A DNA stretch of 64,000 nt from an uncultured Coriobacteriales bacterium (GCA_934654475.1 CAKUFZ010000001.1:1-64000), one strand, 5' to 3'. Positions 8,860 to 17,698 are shown, counted from the stretch's first letter. The notes: generated from the letters alone by a model not told the origin. Numbers and translations are program-made.

Positions 8860-10505
8860 TCCCCGTCCGCATGCATTTCAACGCCCAAGACCTGTGGTTT
8901 CTGCCTGGCAGAAGCCAGGCGAAGGCCGGCGACCACGTCATCGTTCCCACCGAGCGCGGCACTGAGTTCGGTTTGGCCACGGCCGACCCGTTCTCGGTCC
9001 CCGACTCCGAGCTGAAGGGCAAGAGCGACCTGCGGCCGGTCGTGCGCATCGCCACAGACAAGGACATCGAGCGCGCCGAGGACCTCGCGGCCCAAGGCGA
9101 GCAGGCCATGCCCATATTCAGGAAACTCGTGAAGGAAAGCGGCCTGGACATCAAGCCTGTCGGCGTGGAGTTTCTCTTCGGCGGTGAAAAGGTCGTCTTT
9201 TATTTCGCCGCTGAGGACCGCGTGGACTTCCGCGACCTGGTGCGCGAGCTGGCGGGGGAATTCCACCAGCGCGTCGACATGCGCCAGATCGGCGTGCGCG
9301 ACGAGGCGCGCCTGGCGGGCGGCTACGCCCCCTGCGGCCAGGAGCTGTGCTGCGTGAGGTTCGGCGGCCAGTTCCAGCCCGTTTCCATCCGCATGGCAAA
9401 GGAACAGGACCTTCCCCTCAACTCCTCGAAGATTTCGGGCGTATGCGGCAGGCTCATGTGCTGCCTGCGCTACGAGTTCGACGCATACCGCGACTTCAAG
9501 CAGCGCGCACCAAAAAAGAACAACCTCATCGACACGCCGCTGGGCAAAGCGAAGATCGTCGAGTACAACACGCCCAAGGAAACCCTGCTCCTGCGCCTGG
9601 AGAACGGCAAGTCGTTCACCATCGCCCTCAAGGACATGACCTGCAGCGAAGGCTGCTGCAAGCGTTCCAAGGAACAGAACATCCCGCTTCGCCCCGACAC
9701 CGTGACGCGCGAGGCACTCGAGGCGCTCGGCACGGCGGAAATTGCCATGCAGCTTGCCGAGCTCGACCGCGCAAACGGTGAGGGCGACGGCTATGCGCTC
9801 GACATGTCGCTGCTCGATTCGCAGCGAACCCCGCGCAAGCGTAAGACCGACAAGGCCGAGCCTGCCGCGCAGGCAACGCCCGCCCGCAAGCCTCGCCGTC
9901 AGTCCAAACCCGCACCGGCTGCCGAGGAAGGCAACGCCCAGGGCAACGACACGGCGCAGACCCCGAAGGAAGAGCAGAAGCGCGGCCCGCGCGGTGGCGG
10001 CATGCGACCGCGCCGCACGCAGAAGGCAAGCCCCGACGCCAAGCGCACGGCCCCCGCGACGCGCGATGCCAAAAACCCGGCAGACGACACGGCCAAGCCT
10101 CGCCGCCAGGCAAACGCCGCCAAGCAGGCCGGCGCCAAATCCGGCAAGGCGACCGAGCCGGCCGGCGAGCCCCAGAAGCGCACGCGCCGTCACCACAGCG
10201 CCGCCGCCACGGCTCAACAGGGCCAACAGGGTCAGGCTGCCGAGCAGACGCAGGTCAAAAACACCCAGCGTCAGGCCGCCCCGCAAGAGTCTCATCGTTC
10301 GGGCGAGCAAAAGCCCCGCAGGCGCACGGCGCCCTCCCCTGAGGCAGGGTCCAAGCAGCAGCGTCCCCAGGCAGAACGCCGCAGGCACACCAAACCGGTG
10401 CAGGACAAGCCGTCCGGCGCAGAGGGATCGACTCCTTCTACGAGCCAGGCTCCGACTCGCCGTCGCAGGCGTCCCGGTGACAAGGGTGGCTCAAACGAGC
10501 AATAA
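8847..10505 (+). CDS. ricT: PSP1 / RicT (YaaT)-like protein with a basic C-terminal tail
   Basis: The first ~310 residues form a PSP1-domain protein like B. subtilis RicT (YaaT), part of the Y-complex that acts in RNase Y-dependent mRNA maturation and development. Six cysteines sit in two family-typical clusters, CGQELCC (163-169) and CGRLMCC (200-206); in the RicAFT complex such cysteines hold iron-sulfur clusters. From about residue 320 to 552 the protein becomes a Lys/Arg/Ala/Pro/Gln-rich, probably disordered tail absent from typical RicT (~275 aa). The tail contains RKRK, RRRQ and RRR patches and could bind RNA (inference). Position after tmk-holB matches the Bacillus yaaT neighbourhood. 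I see no RicA or RicF partner in this window. Confidence 0.88.
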   Translation: MPTVIPVRMHFNAQDLWFLPGRSQAKAGDHVIVPTERGTEFGLATADPFSVPDSELKGKSDLRPVVRIATDKDIERAEDLAAQGEQAMPIFRKLVKESGLDIKPVGVEFLFGGEKVVFYFAAEDRVDFRDLVRELAGEFHQRVDMRQIGVRDEARLAGGYAPCGQELCCVRFGGQFQPVSIRMAKEQDLPLNSSKISGVCGRLMCCLRYEFDAYRDFKQRAPKKNNLIDTPLGKAKIVEYNTPKETLLLRLENGKSFTIALKDMTCSEGCCKRSKEQNIPLRPDTVTREALEALGTAEIAMQLAELDRANGEGDGYALDMSLLDSQRTPRKRKTDKAEPAAQATPARKPRRQSKPAPAAEEGNAQGNDTAQTPKEEQKRGPRGGGMRPRRTQKASPDAKRTAPATRDAKNPADDTAKPRRQANAAKQAGAKSGKATEPAGEPQKRTRRHHSAAATAQQGQQGQAAEQTQVKNTQRQAAPQESHRSGEQKPRRRTAPSPEAGSKQQRPQAERRRHTKPVQDKPSGAEGSTPSTSQAPTRRRRRPGDKGGSNEQ

Positions 10506-10544
10506 CGATCACATCGACACGATCGACGAGGGAGCAACACAACG

Positions 10545-11489
10545 ATGCCGCGCAACATCGCGATTTTGGTACAAGACGAAACGATGGCAAGCCAGGGCTT
10601 TCTTCAGGCATTCGCTCAGCAGGGCAACGAGGTAACCTGCATCGTATGCAACGACCTTCTGCCCGTCGCACTGCAGATGGCCAAGCCCGACTTTGCGATT
10701 GTCAACGGAAACGCCTGGCACGAGGCAGGCGATGCCCAAGAGCTTCTTGACTCGATGGGTATCCCCTACCTGGGCGCCGGCGCAGCCACGATCAGGCGCT
10801 GCCGTGACGCCGCACAGCTCTCCTACATCATCGAGGACGCACTGGCCCAGGGCAGCATCGACGCTGGGAAGGTGAAGCAGCTCACGCTGGCTCCGTCGGT
10901 CCAAGGCGCCCTGCTGCAAACTGGCCAGCTCAGCAGCATCGTAGCCAACACGTTTACCCCAGGCGAGCCGCTCACCCTGCGTGCCGATGGCGCGGAGTTC
11001 TTGAACCCCGGCGTTGCAGTGCAGGATCAAAAGGAGCTCTCGGAGGCGCTCATCGCATTCAAGGATGCCGACAAGCGCGCCGTCGTGCGCCCTCAAATCA
11101 AGGGCGTCGAGCTCATTGTGTGCATCATGGGCGACCTTTCGGACATTCTCATCCTGCCTCCCATCGAGGTGAAGGGCGCGCTTGACGACAGCTCGACGTG
11201 GCAGGTCCCCGTGGATATGCAAAGCCTTGCCGACAACGAGCAAGACGCCCAGGCTATTCGCAGCGAAGTCGAACGGTGCGCGCTCGACGCCTTCCTTGCA
11301 TGTGGTTGCCGCGATTTTGCCTGCGTGCGTCTTGTGTGGGACGGCGGATGCGCACGCGTGCTCGACGTCGACGCAGTGCCAAGCCTGTCGCAGGGCTCCC
11401 CCATCATGGCGGCGCTGACCGCAGCCGACGTCAATCTCGCAGAGCTCGCCTGCGAGTTCTGCGAGATTGCCGACGAGACCCTTCTGTAG
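10545..11489 (+). CDS. ATP-grasp protein related to D-Ala-D-Ala ligase, probably not a normal ligase
   Basis: The 314-residue chain follows the D-alanine-D-alanine ligase plan: an N-terminal Rossmann-like part with MGIPYLGAGA (Ddl has LGIPYTGSG), a central part, and a C-terminal ATP-grasp segment CRDFACVRLVWDG...RVLDVDAVPSLS. In true ligases the last segment reads RVD and LEINTLPGMT, with Glu and Asn binding Mg2+. Here the pattern is R-L and LDVDAVPSLS, and the conserved Arg-Asp and Glu-x-Asn are changed. I infer a diverged or inactive paralogue, with substrate unknown. It lies 39 bases after ricT and 8 bases before the HAD gene, so probably in one transcript. GGGAG precedes the ATG by about 10 bases. 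Confidence 0.7.
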   Translation: MPRNIAILVQDETMASQGFLQAFAQQGNEVTCIVCNDLLPVALQMAKPDFAIVNGNAWHEAGDAQELLDSMGIPYLGAGAATIRRCRDAAQLSYIIEDALAQGSIDAGKVKQLTLAPSVQGALLQTGQLSSIVANTFTPGEPLTLRADGAEFLNPGVAVQDQKELSEALIAFKDADKRAVVRPQIKGVELIVCIMGDLSDILILPPIEVKGALDDSSTWQVPVDMQSLADNEQDAQAIRSEVERCALDAFLACGCRDFACVRLVWDGGCARVLDVDAVPSLSQGSPIMAALTAADVNLAELACEFCEIADETLL

Positions 11490-11497
11490 GAGATTCC

Positions 11498-12379
11498 ATG
11501 CCCGCCCAGAGGCCCTGCTCACCACATATCGCGCCTCTGGGCGGAATAGATAGCCTTACGACCCTTGCACACACGGTCAAGGCAGTTTTTTGCGATTTGG
11601 ACGACACGCTGCTCGATGCGCATCATCGGCTGCCATCCGAGGCAGTCGATGCCATCCGACACGTTCAAGCCAGCGGGGTACGCTTCATACCCACAACCGG
11701 GCGCCCAGTATTTGCCCTCAAGGCGCTTTTTGGCCCCATGCTCGACAACCTCGGGCTCGACTACATTGCCTGTAACGGCATGGATGTGCGTCAAGCAGGG
11801 CAAACGCTATTGCATGAGACCGTCGGTTTGAAATCGGCACGTACACTCCTGCAGCGCGTCATTGACGACCCCATGCCACTGGGATTTGTGGTGTACGGCC
11901 CTGAAGCTCCCTACGTCATGGACATGGAAGCGGATTTTGTTCGCAGCAAGATAGAAAGCCTGCATGAAGCGCGCGTGCGTCCGGCAACAGCCGGCCTTGA
12001 GGACGCGCAGATAAGCAAGCTAGGCATCGTTGCCTATTCAGGGGCTCGCAAGCTCGCACAGGACCTTTCGAGCGAGCTGTCGGAGCATTTCGAGTTCAGT
12101 GCCTGCGGCGACAAATGGGTGGATGTCGCGCTGAGGGGACGCACGAAGCTCGGCGGCATCAACATGCTGCTCAATGCATACGGTATGCAGCCCACGGAGG
12201 TCCTTGCCATCGGCGACTCGATGAACGACCTCTCGATGCTCAAAGCCATCCCCAACAGCGTCTGCGTTGCGAACGCGATGCCCGAGGTCAAACAGTATTG
12301 TCGCTTTGAGATTGGCGCCAACACCGAGCTGGCGGTTCCTCGCCTACTGGAGCAAATCTCTCGGATCCGCGCCGAGTAG
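11498..12379 (+). CDS. HAD-superfamily hydrolase, Cof-type phosphatase
   Basis: Phosphatase of the haloacid dehalogenase family, Cof subfamily (293 aa). Motif I is FCDLDDTLLD with catalytic D33 and D35, motif II is PTTGRP (about 65-70), and motif IV is GDSMNDLSML (about 238-247). The large C2 cap lies between residues ~85 and ~190. Members usually hydrolyse sugar phosphates, nucleotides or cofactors such as pyridoxal phosphate; the substrate cannot be read from sequence. I chose the ATG at 11498 because GTAGGAG lies directly upstream and the preceding gene ends at 11489. It closes the tmk-holB-ricT-ATP-grasp set. Confidence 0.88.
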   Translation: MPAQRPCSPHIAPLGGIDSLTTLAHTVKAVFCDLDDTLLDAHHRLPSEAVDAIRHVQASGVRFIPTTGRPVFALKALFGPMLDNLGLDYIACNGMDVRQAGQTLLHETVGLKSARTLLQRVIDDPMPLGFVVYGPEAPYVMDMEADFVRSKIESLHEARVRPATAGLEDAQISKLGIVAYSGARKLAQDLSSELSEHFEFSACGDKWVDVALRGRTKLGGINMLLNAYGMQPTEVLAIGDSMNDLSMLKAIPNSVCVANAMPEVKQYCRFEIGANTELAVPRLLEQISRIRAE

Positions 12380-12405
12380 CCCGCTTTCGGCTGATTGCGA
12401 CACTC

Positions 12406-12421
12406 CATCTATATATAGATG
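12406..12421. repeat. Perfect 16-bp AT-rich palindrome
   Basis: CATCTATATATAGATG reads the same on both strands. It sits 27 bases past the HAD gene stop, in a non-coding gap between convergent genes. It could form a short hairpin at the 3' end of the plus transcript, but no T-run follows. Confidence 0.5.
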
Positions 12422-12483
12422 CACAAGCCGCCGTTTGCTTGATATCGAGCAGATGCGCTTGTCAAGCAATGTGCTCGACAAAC

Positions 12484-12510
12484 AAAAAAGGGGCGGCACA
12501 AGGCCGCCCC
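12484..12510 (-). terminator. Intrinsic terminator of the cold-shock gene
   Basis: On the minus strand GGGGCGGC (12510-12503) pairs with GCCGCCCC (12497-12490) around a 5-base loop and is followed by six T residues (12489-12484). The plus strand lacks a T-run after the stem, so it serves the minus gene only. Confidence 0.85.
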
Positions 12511-12536
12511 TCAGCAAAATCGCTTAAAAGTAAAAC

Positions 12537-12740
12537 TTAGAGCTTGTGGACGTTGCTGGCCTGCAGCTTGCCGTTCTGGCCAGTGGTGATCTCGAACTCG
12601 ACCTTCTGGCCCTCGTCCAGGGTCTTGAAGCCGTCCATCTGAATCTCGGAGAAGTGCACGAACAGATCGTCGCCGTCCTCACGAGAGATGAAGCCGTAGC
12701 CCTTGTCCGGATTGAACCACTTAACAGTACCCTGAGCCAT
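12537..12740 (-). CDS. csp: Cold-shock domain protein
   Basis: A 67-residue single cold-shock domain (OB fold) that binds single-stranded RNA/DNA, as CspA/CspB do. RNP1 KGYGFI and RNP2 LFVHF are intact, and the start MAQGTVKWFNPDKGYGFI is typical. GAAAGAAAGGCTAGAC precedes the ATG. The gene is monocistronic, with its own terminator 27 bases after the stop. A gap of about 180 bases to folD leaves room for a long 5' leader, as is usual for cold-shock mRNAs. Confidence 0.96.
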   Translation of the reverse strand: MAQGTVKWFNPDKGYGFISREDGDDLFVHFSEIQMDGFKTLDEGQKVEFEITTGQNGKLQASNVHKL

Positions 12741-12900
12741 GTCTAGCCTTTCTTTCTACCCTTTTACGGGCAAACCGAGTAAGCGAATCGAGTCGACACG
12801 CTTACGAGAAAACACGGTCCTCCTATGAACCGCACTCGCTTATAATACCTGAAATGTGCAGGCTTTAGGAAGCCAAGTTCACATTTCTTTAGATTCCCAC
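12741..12900 (-). promoter_or_regulatory. Leader of the cold-shock gene with a candidate -10 element
   Basis: This AT-richer gap holds TATTAT on the minus strand (12847-12842), about 100 bases before the ATG. That would leave a long untranslated leader. No good -35 hexamer is found at 16-18 bases, so the promoter call is weak. Confidence 0.3.
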
Positions 12901-12922
12901 CAATCTCAACAAACTAACGCAA

Positions 12923-13792
12923 TTACTGCGCCCAGGCGGAATCCATGCCTGCAAGACGCTCGGCAGCCGTGACACAGTTGAGCATGAGCATGGCGCGCGT
13001 CATGGGACCAACGCCGCCCGGAACCGGGGTGATCGCACTGGCCTTGGCAGCCACCTCGTCATAGGCGACGTCACCGCAGAGCTTGCCGTTCTCATCGCGG
13101 TTCATGCCCACGTCCACGACAACGGCACCTTCGCGCATCCAGTCGGACTTGACGAGGTTGGCATGGCCGATTGCGCTGATGACGATATCGGCCTGCTGCG
13201 ACGTCTCAGCCTTGTTGGGCGTGCGGCTGTGGCAGATGGTGACCGTGGCGTCGTTTGCGATGAGCATAAGGGCCATGGGCTTGCCCACGATGGTGGAGCG
13301 GCCCAGCACGACGGCGCGCTTACCGGCCACATCGATGCCGTACTCGCGCAAGATACGCATGACGCCGGCAGGCGTGCACGGCCTGGGACCGGGGAGCCCG
13401 CGCACAAGACGACCGAGGTTGACAGGATGGAAGGCATCCACGTCTTTCTCGGGCGAGATGTGGGCGATAGCGCGTTCGGCGTCGAGATGTGCCGGCAGGG
13501 GCATCTGCACAAGGATGCCGCTGACCTTCGGGTCGGCGTTGAGCCTGCCGAGAAGGTCCTCAAGCTCCTCCTGCGTGCAGGTGGCGGGCAGGTCGTAGTC
13601 AAACGCCTCGATGCCCACCTCTGCACAGTCCTTGCGCTTGTTGCGCACATAGACCGAGCTTGCAGGGTCGTCACCCACAAGCACGACCGCCAGACCGCAC
13701 GGATGACCCTGGCGCTTCAGGACTTCCACACGCTGAGCGGCCTCGGCCTTGACCTTTGCCGCGACGGCCTTGCCGTCGAGAATCGTCGCCAT
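12923..13792 (-). CDS. folD: Bifunctional methylenetetrahydrofolate dehydrogenase / methenyltetrahydrofolate cyclohydrolase
   Basis: Interconverts 5,10-methylene-, 5,10-methenyl- and 10-formyl-tetrahydrofolate with NADP. At 289 residues it has normal length. The catalytic Tyr-x3-Lys is Y48/K52 in SVYVRNKRKD, with VQMPLP, the GRSTIVGKP nucleotide loop and TPVPGGVGPMT near the end. I start it at MATILDG (13792), two bases after the TAA of fhs, because this matches the family N-terminus. An upstream in-frame ATG at 13828 lies inside fhs. It works with the adjacent fhs product to move formate carbon into the folate pool. Confidence 0.95.
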   Translation of the reverse strand: MATILDGKAVAAKVKAEAAQRVEVLKRQGHPCGLAVVLVGDDPASSVYVRNKRKDCAEVGIEAFDYDLPATCTQEELEDLLGRLNADPKVSGILVQMPLPAHLDAERAIAHISPEKDVDAFHPVNLGRLVRGLPGPRPCTPAGVMRILREYGIDVAGKRAVVLGRSTIVGKPMALMLIANDATVTICHSRTPNKAETSQQADIVISAIGHANLVKSDWMREGAVVVDVGMNRDENGKLCGDVAYDEVAAKASAITPVPGGVGPMTRAMLMLNCVTAAERLAGMDSAWAQ

Positions 13793-13793
13793 A

Positions 13794-15461
13794 TTAGAAC
13801 AACCCCGTGATACGGCCCGACTCGTCAACGTCGATCTTCTCGGCTGCGGGAACCTTGGGCAGGCCTGGCATGGTCATGACGCTGCCGGCAAGCACGACGA
13901 CGAAGCCGGCGCCCGCAGAGACCTTGACCTCGCGTACAGCAATCCTGAAGCCACGGGGAGCGCCGAGCTTGACGGGATCGTCGGAGAAGCTGTACTGCGT
14001 CTTGGCGATGCACACAGGCAGGTGGCCATAGCCGTTCTCCTCAAGCGCAGCGATCTGCTTGAGGGCAGCGGGGGCGAAGTCAACGCCGTCGGCATGGTAG
14101 ACGCGCGTGGCGACAGCCTCGACGGCCTCCTTGATGCTGGCGCCGGTGGGATAGGCAAACTTCAGCTCGCTGGGCTGCTCAACAAGACACAGGACCTCCT
14201 GAGCCAGCGCGATGCCGCCCTGGCCGCCCTTGGCCCACACCTCGGAAAGCACGGCGTTGACGCCCTGCTCGGCGCAGGAAGACTGGATGAGCTCCAGCTC
14301 GGCAACCGTATCGGTGGGGTGACGGTTGATGGCGACCACAACCGGCATGCCGTAGACCTCGGTGAGGTTGGCGACATGCTGGAGCAAGTTGGGCATGCCG
14401 GCCGCAAGCGCCTCGAGGTTCTCCTCGTTGAGGTCGGTCTTGGCAACGCCGCCGTTCATCTTGAGTGCGCGGGCGGTGGCCACGAGCACGACCGCATCGG
14501 GGGCGATGCCGGCCATACGGCACTTGATGTCGAGGAACTTCTCGGCACCCAGGTCGGCGCCGAAGCCGGCCTCGGTGACCGTGATGTCGGAGAGGGCCAT
14601 GGCCATGCGCGTCGCCATGACGGAGTTGCAGCCGTGGGCGATGTTTGCGAAGGGACCGCCGTGCACGAAGGCAGGCGTGCCCTCGAGCGTCTGCACGAGG
14701 TTGGGCTTGAGGGCGTCCTTGAGCAGGGCGGCCATGGCGCCTGCGGCCTTGAGCTGGCTGGCAGTCACAGGCTCGCCGGTGTAGGTGTAGCCCACGACAA
14801 TGCGGCCCAGACGCTCCTTGAGATCGGGGATGTCGCGCGCAAGGCACAGCACCGCCATGATCTCGGAGGCAACCGTGATGTCGAAGCCGTCCTCACGCGG
14901 GGTTCCGTTGGCCTTGCCGCCCAGGCCGTCGACGATGAAGCGAAGCTGGCGGTCGTTCATGTCGACCACGCGCTTCCAGGTGATGCGACGCGGGTCGATG
15001 CCCAGGGTGTTGCCCTGCTGGATATGGTTGTCAAGCATGGCTGCGAGCAGGTTGTTCGCCGCGCCGATGGCATGGAAGTCACCCGTGAAGTGCAGGTTGA
15101 TGTCCTCCATGGGGATGACCTGGGCATAGCCGCCGCCAGCAGCGCCGCCCTTCACACCGAAAACCGGGCCCAGGCTCGGCTCGCGCAGGGCGACCGCGCA
15201 CTTCTTGCCCAGGCTCGTCAGTGCATCGGCCAGGCCGATGGTGGTCGTCGTCTTGCCCTCACCGGCAGGGGTGGGGTTGATGGCAGTGACAAGCACGAGT
15301 TTGCCAGCAGTGTGGTTCTCCTCGCGCAGCAGGTTGTAGTCGACCTTTGCCTTGGTGCTGCCGTAGCGTTCCAGATATTTCTCGTCAAGACTGAGCTTGG
15401 AGGCGATTTCACCTATCTCGCGGGGGGTTACGGACTGGGCGATCTCGATGTCACTTGCCAT
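13794..15461 (-). CDS. fhs: Formate-tetrahydrofolate ligase
   Basis: ATP-dependent ligation of formate to tetrahydrofolate, giving 10-formyl-tetrahydrofolate. The length (555 aa) is typical. The P-loop PTPAGEGKTTTTIG lies near residues 62-75, followed by the family motifs REPSLGPVFGVKGGAAGGGY and FTGDFHAI. I start at MASDIEIAQ (15461), preceded by AAGGAAGGGAG at good spacing; an in-frame ATG at 15539 would add 26 unrelated residues. The gene lies directly before folD, so together they form a formate-assimilation pair. The 129-base gap upstream shows no clear promoter. Confidence 0.96.
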   Translation of the reverse strand: MASDIEIAQSVTPREIGEIASKLSLDEKYLERYGSTKAKVDYNLLREENHTAGKLVLVTAINPTPAGEGKTTTTIGLADALTSLGKKCAVALREPSLGPVFGVKGGAAGGGYAQVIPMEDINLHFTGDFHAIGAANNLLAAMLDNHIQQGNTLGIDPRRITWKRVVDMNDRQLRFIVDGLGGKANGTPREDGFDITVASEIMAVLCLARDIPDLKERLGRIVVGYTYTGEPVTASQLKAAGAMAALLKDALKPNLVQTLEGTPAFVHGGPFANIAHGCNSVMATRMAMALSDITVTEAGFGADLGAEKFLDIKCRMAGIAPDAVVLVATARALKMNGGVAKTDLNEENLEALAAGMPNLLQHVANLTEVYGMPVVVAINRHPTDTVAELELIQSSCAEQGVNAVLSEVWAKGGQGGIALAQEVLCLVEQPSELKFAYPTGASIKEAVEAVATRVYHADGVDFAPAALKQIAALEENGYGHLPVCIAKTQYSFSDDPVKLGAPRGFRIAVREVKVSAGAGFVVVLAGSVMTMPGLPKVPAAEKIDVDESGRITGLF

Positions 15462-15590
15462 GGGGCTCCCTTCCTTTTTGGAATGTTGCATGCATGTTAC
15501 GTGCCACATTGAAAAGCTACCATGGCATCGCAACGGCATAATGCTGGTTTCGTGAAGCGCCTTTGAGCGGTGCGAGCGTGCGGCTGAACG

Positions 15591-15989
15591 TCACTGGTCG
15601 GCGCGAGCGGCAAGGGCCTCGCTCACTTCGCGGGGGCTGACGTCGGCATCAAACCCATAGGCGTCAGCCAGGGCCTGCGCCTGCTCACGACGAAGCTGGG
15701 CCATGCCGGGGTCGGCGGCCTCATAGGTGTCGGCAGCCTGCATCAGGGCATATGCGCAGTACACGACAAGCGTCTCGTCAACGGCCGAGAGCTGCATCAT
15801 CGTGACAAGCGAGGAGCTCGACAGGGCCAAGGCACAGGACGCGTCCATGTCAAGCACGCCGCCCACGACGCTTTCGAAGTCCTCGCGCGCCTCAAAGGCA
15901 TCGCCTGCACGGCGAGCGTCGATGCCGCGAAGCACAGCGTCGCAGAACCGCGCGACCATATCCATGAGATAGTCGCTTTTAATAGACAA
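15591..15989 (-). CDS. Small conserved protein of unknown function, helical (possibly DUF6483-like)
   Basis: A 132-residue, mostly helical acidic protein. The start SIKSDYLMDMVARFCDAVLRGI resembles DUF6483-type proteins, but I hold that name loosely. No catalytic motif, signal peptide or membrane segment is visible. A TTG start at 15989 is supported by AAAAGGAAG nine bases upstream. It lies 38 bases after ruvB, so it is probably co-transcribed with the ruvCAB genes. Confidence 0.65.
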   Translation of the reverse strand: MSIKSDYLMDMVARFCDAVLRGIDARRAGDAFEAREDFESVVGGVLDMDASCALALSSSSLVTMMQLSAVDETLVVYCAYALMQAADTYEAADPGMAQLRREQAQALADAYGFDADVSPREVSEALAARADQ

Positions 15990-16027
15990 GCCTCATCACT
16001 TCCTTTTGAAACCGACGCGTCGCCGCG

Positions 16028-17083
16028 TCACTCGTCAGCCTCGGCAACCGGCAGACCCAGGTGCTCAAATGCGCGCGGGGTCGCCACGCGACCCTTGGGA
16101 GTACGGTTGATCAAACCCTGCTGAAGCAAAAACGGCTCATAGACATCCTCGAGCGTGGCCGCATCCTCGCCGACGGCGCTGGCCAAGGTGGAAAGGCCAA
16201 CGGGATGGCCCATAAACGTCTGGGCAAGCGTGGAGAGAATCTTGTTGTCCATCCAGTCCAGGCCCATCTCGTCGACCTCGAAGAACCCGAGCGCGTCGCT
16301 TGCCACCTGCGCATCGATGGGAGAAGCCCCGTGAACCTGGGCGTAGTCGCGCACGCGCTTGAGAAGACGGTTCGCCAAACGCGGGGTGCCGCGGCTGCGC
16401 GAGGCGATCTGCGCGGCTCCCTGCTCGTCGAGGTCGACCCCCAGGATGGAGGCCGAGCGCATGACGATCTGCGTGAGCTCGGAAGGCGCGTAGTAGTCGA
16501 GGCGCGAGATGATGCCGAACCTGTCGCGCAGGGGGCCCGTTAGAAGACCGGAGCGCGTCGTCGCGCCCACAAGCGTGAAGCGCGGCAGGTCGAGCCTGAT
16601 GGAGCGGGCGGCAGGACCCTTGCCGATTACGATGTCGAGATAAAAGTCCTCCATGGCGGGGTAGAAGACCTCTTCCACCGCATGGTTCAGACGGTGAATC
16701 TCGTCGACGAAGAGCACGTCGCCTTCCTGCAGGTTCGTAAGGATGGCGGCAAGGTCGCCGGTCCGCTCGATGGCTGGGCCCGAGGTGCACTTGATCTGGG
16801 CGCCCATCTCGTTTGCCACAATGGTGGCGAGCGTGGTCTTGCCCAGGCCCGGAGGACCGAAGAAGAGCAGGTGGTCGAGGCACTCGCCACGCTGCTTGGC
16901 CGCCTCAATGGCCACGCGCAGAGTCTGCTTCACGCGCTCCTGGCCAACGTAGTCATCAAGGAGCTGGGGGCGAAGCTTGCGGTCGACGTCGAGGTCTTCC
17001 GCCGTAAGCGTGGGCGTAACGGCGCGTTCGGCGGGCGCGGAGGCACCGTCGCCCCAAAGGTCCTGCTGGTCTGCTTCCCACAT
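16028..17083 (-). CDS. ruvB: Holliday junction branch-migration ATPase RuvB
   Basis: Hexameric AAA+ motor that drives Holliday junction migration with RuvA. At 351 residues it has Walker A GPPGLGKTT (76-84), Walker B LFVDEIHRLN (about 124-133), sensor/arginine-finger region ATTRSGLLTGPLRDRFGI, and the C-terminal winged helix ending RTPKGRVATPRA. It is preceded by ruvA with 6 bases between stop and start, in the usual ruvC-ruvA-ruvB order. Confidence 0.97.
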   Translation of the reverse strand: MWEADQQDLWGDGASAPAERAVTPTLTAEDLDVDRKLRPQLLDDYVGQERVKQTLRVAIEAAKQRGECLDHLLFFGPPGLGKTTLATIVANEMGAQIKCTSGPAIERTGDLAAILTNLQEGDVLFVDEIHRLNHAVEEVFYPAMEDFYLDIVIGKGPAARSIRLDLPRFTLVGATTRSGLLTGPLRDRFGIISRLDYYAPSELTQIVMRSASILGVDLDEQGAAQIASRSRGTPRLANRLLKRVRDYAQVHGASPIDAQVASDALGFFEVDEMGLDWMDNKILSTLAQTFMGHPVGLSTLASAVGEDAATLEDVYEPFLLQQGLINRTPKGRVATPRAFEHLGLPVAEADE

Positions 17084-17089
17084 CGTCTA

Positions 17090-17698
17090 TTAACTCCCGA
17101 GGCGCTTGAGGGCGAAACGAATCGCCGCCGAGGTGTCGGCGGCAGGGCCATCATAACCCTTGAGCGCAAGGTCGCACTCGGCCGAGGTAAAGCCCATCGA
17201 AAGAAGCGCCGCGCACGCCTCGTCGAGTGCCGAGGCCGCCGGCGGCGCGGGCATAGCGAGCTGCGAGGTGGACAGGCGCGCGGGAGCCTGGGCACCCAGC
17301 GAGTCCTTGAGCTCCAAAATCATGCGCGACGCGGTCTTTTTGCCCACGCCCGGCACGCTCGACATGCGCTTCTCGTCGCCCGTTGCCACGACCTCGCGCA
17401 GGGCGTCGGGGGCAAACGTGCTGAGCACCGAAAGGGCGAGCTTGGGACCGACGCCGGAAACACCCACGAGCTTATCGAAGACCGCCCGCTCATCGGTGCT
17501 TGCGAACCCAAAAAGGGACAGGGCGTCATCGCGTACCTGCATGCGAGTGAAAAGCATGCACTCCGCATCCTCGCCAGGTGCGGGCAGGCTTGCGGCGGTG
17601 ACGGTCGAAACACCGCACTCATAGCCGACGCCCGCAACGTCGATAACGACGGAGAAGGCGGTCTTTTCCTGTATGCGACCTCTGAGAAACGAAATCAC
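17090..17698 (-). CDS. ruvA: Holliday junction DNA-binding protein RuvA
   Basis: Tetrameric protein that holds the four-way junction and loads RuvB (202 aa). The N-terminal OB domain starts MISFLRGRIQEK. Two helix-hairpin-helix motifs follow (VGVSGVGPKLALSVLS and VPGVGKKTASRMILELKD), then a flexible linker and the C-terminal RuvB-binding three-helix domain (ALLSMGFTSAECDLALKGY). Its start overlaps the ruvC stop by 4 bases. Confidence 0.96.
   Translation of the reverse strand: MISFLRGRIQEKTAFSVVIDVAGVGYECGVSTVTAASLPAPGEDAECMLFTRMQVRDDALSLFGFASTDERAVFDKLVGVSGVGPKLALSVLSTFAPDALREVVATGDEKRMSSVPGVGKKTASRMILELKDSLGAQAPARLSTSQLAMPAPPAASALDEACAALLSMGFTSAECDLALKGYDGPAADTSAAIRFALKRLGS

Noticed and set aside
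8073..10388. A 771-codon open frame antisense to holB and ricT
   Set aside because: Same cause: both sense genes have clear motifs, while the antisense frame has none.
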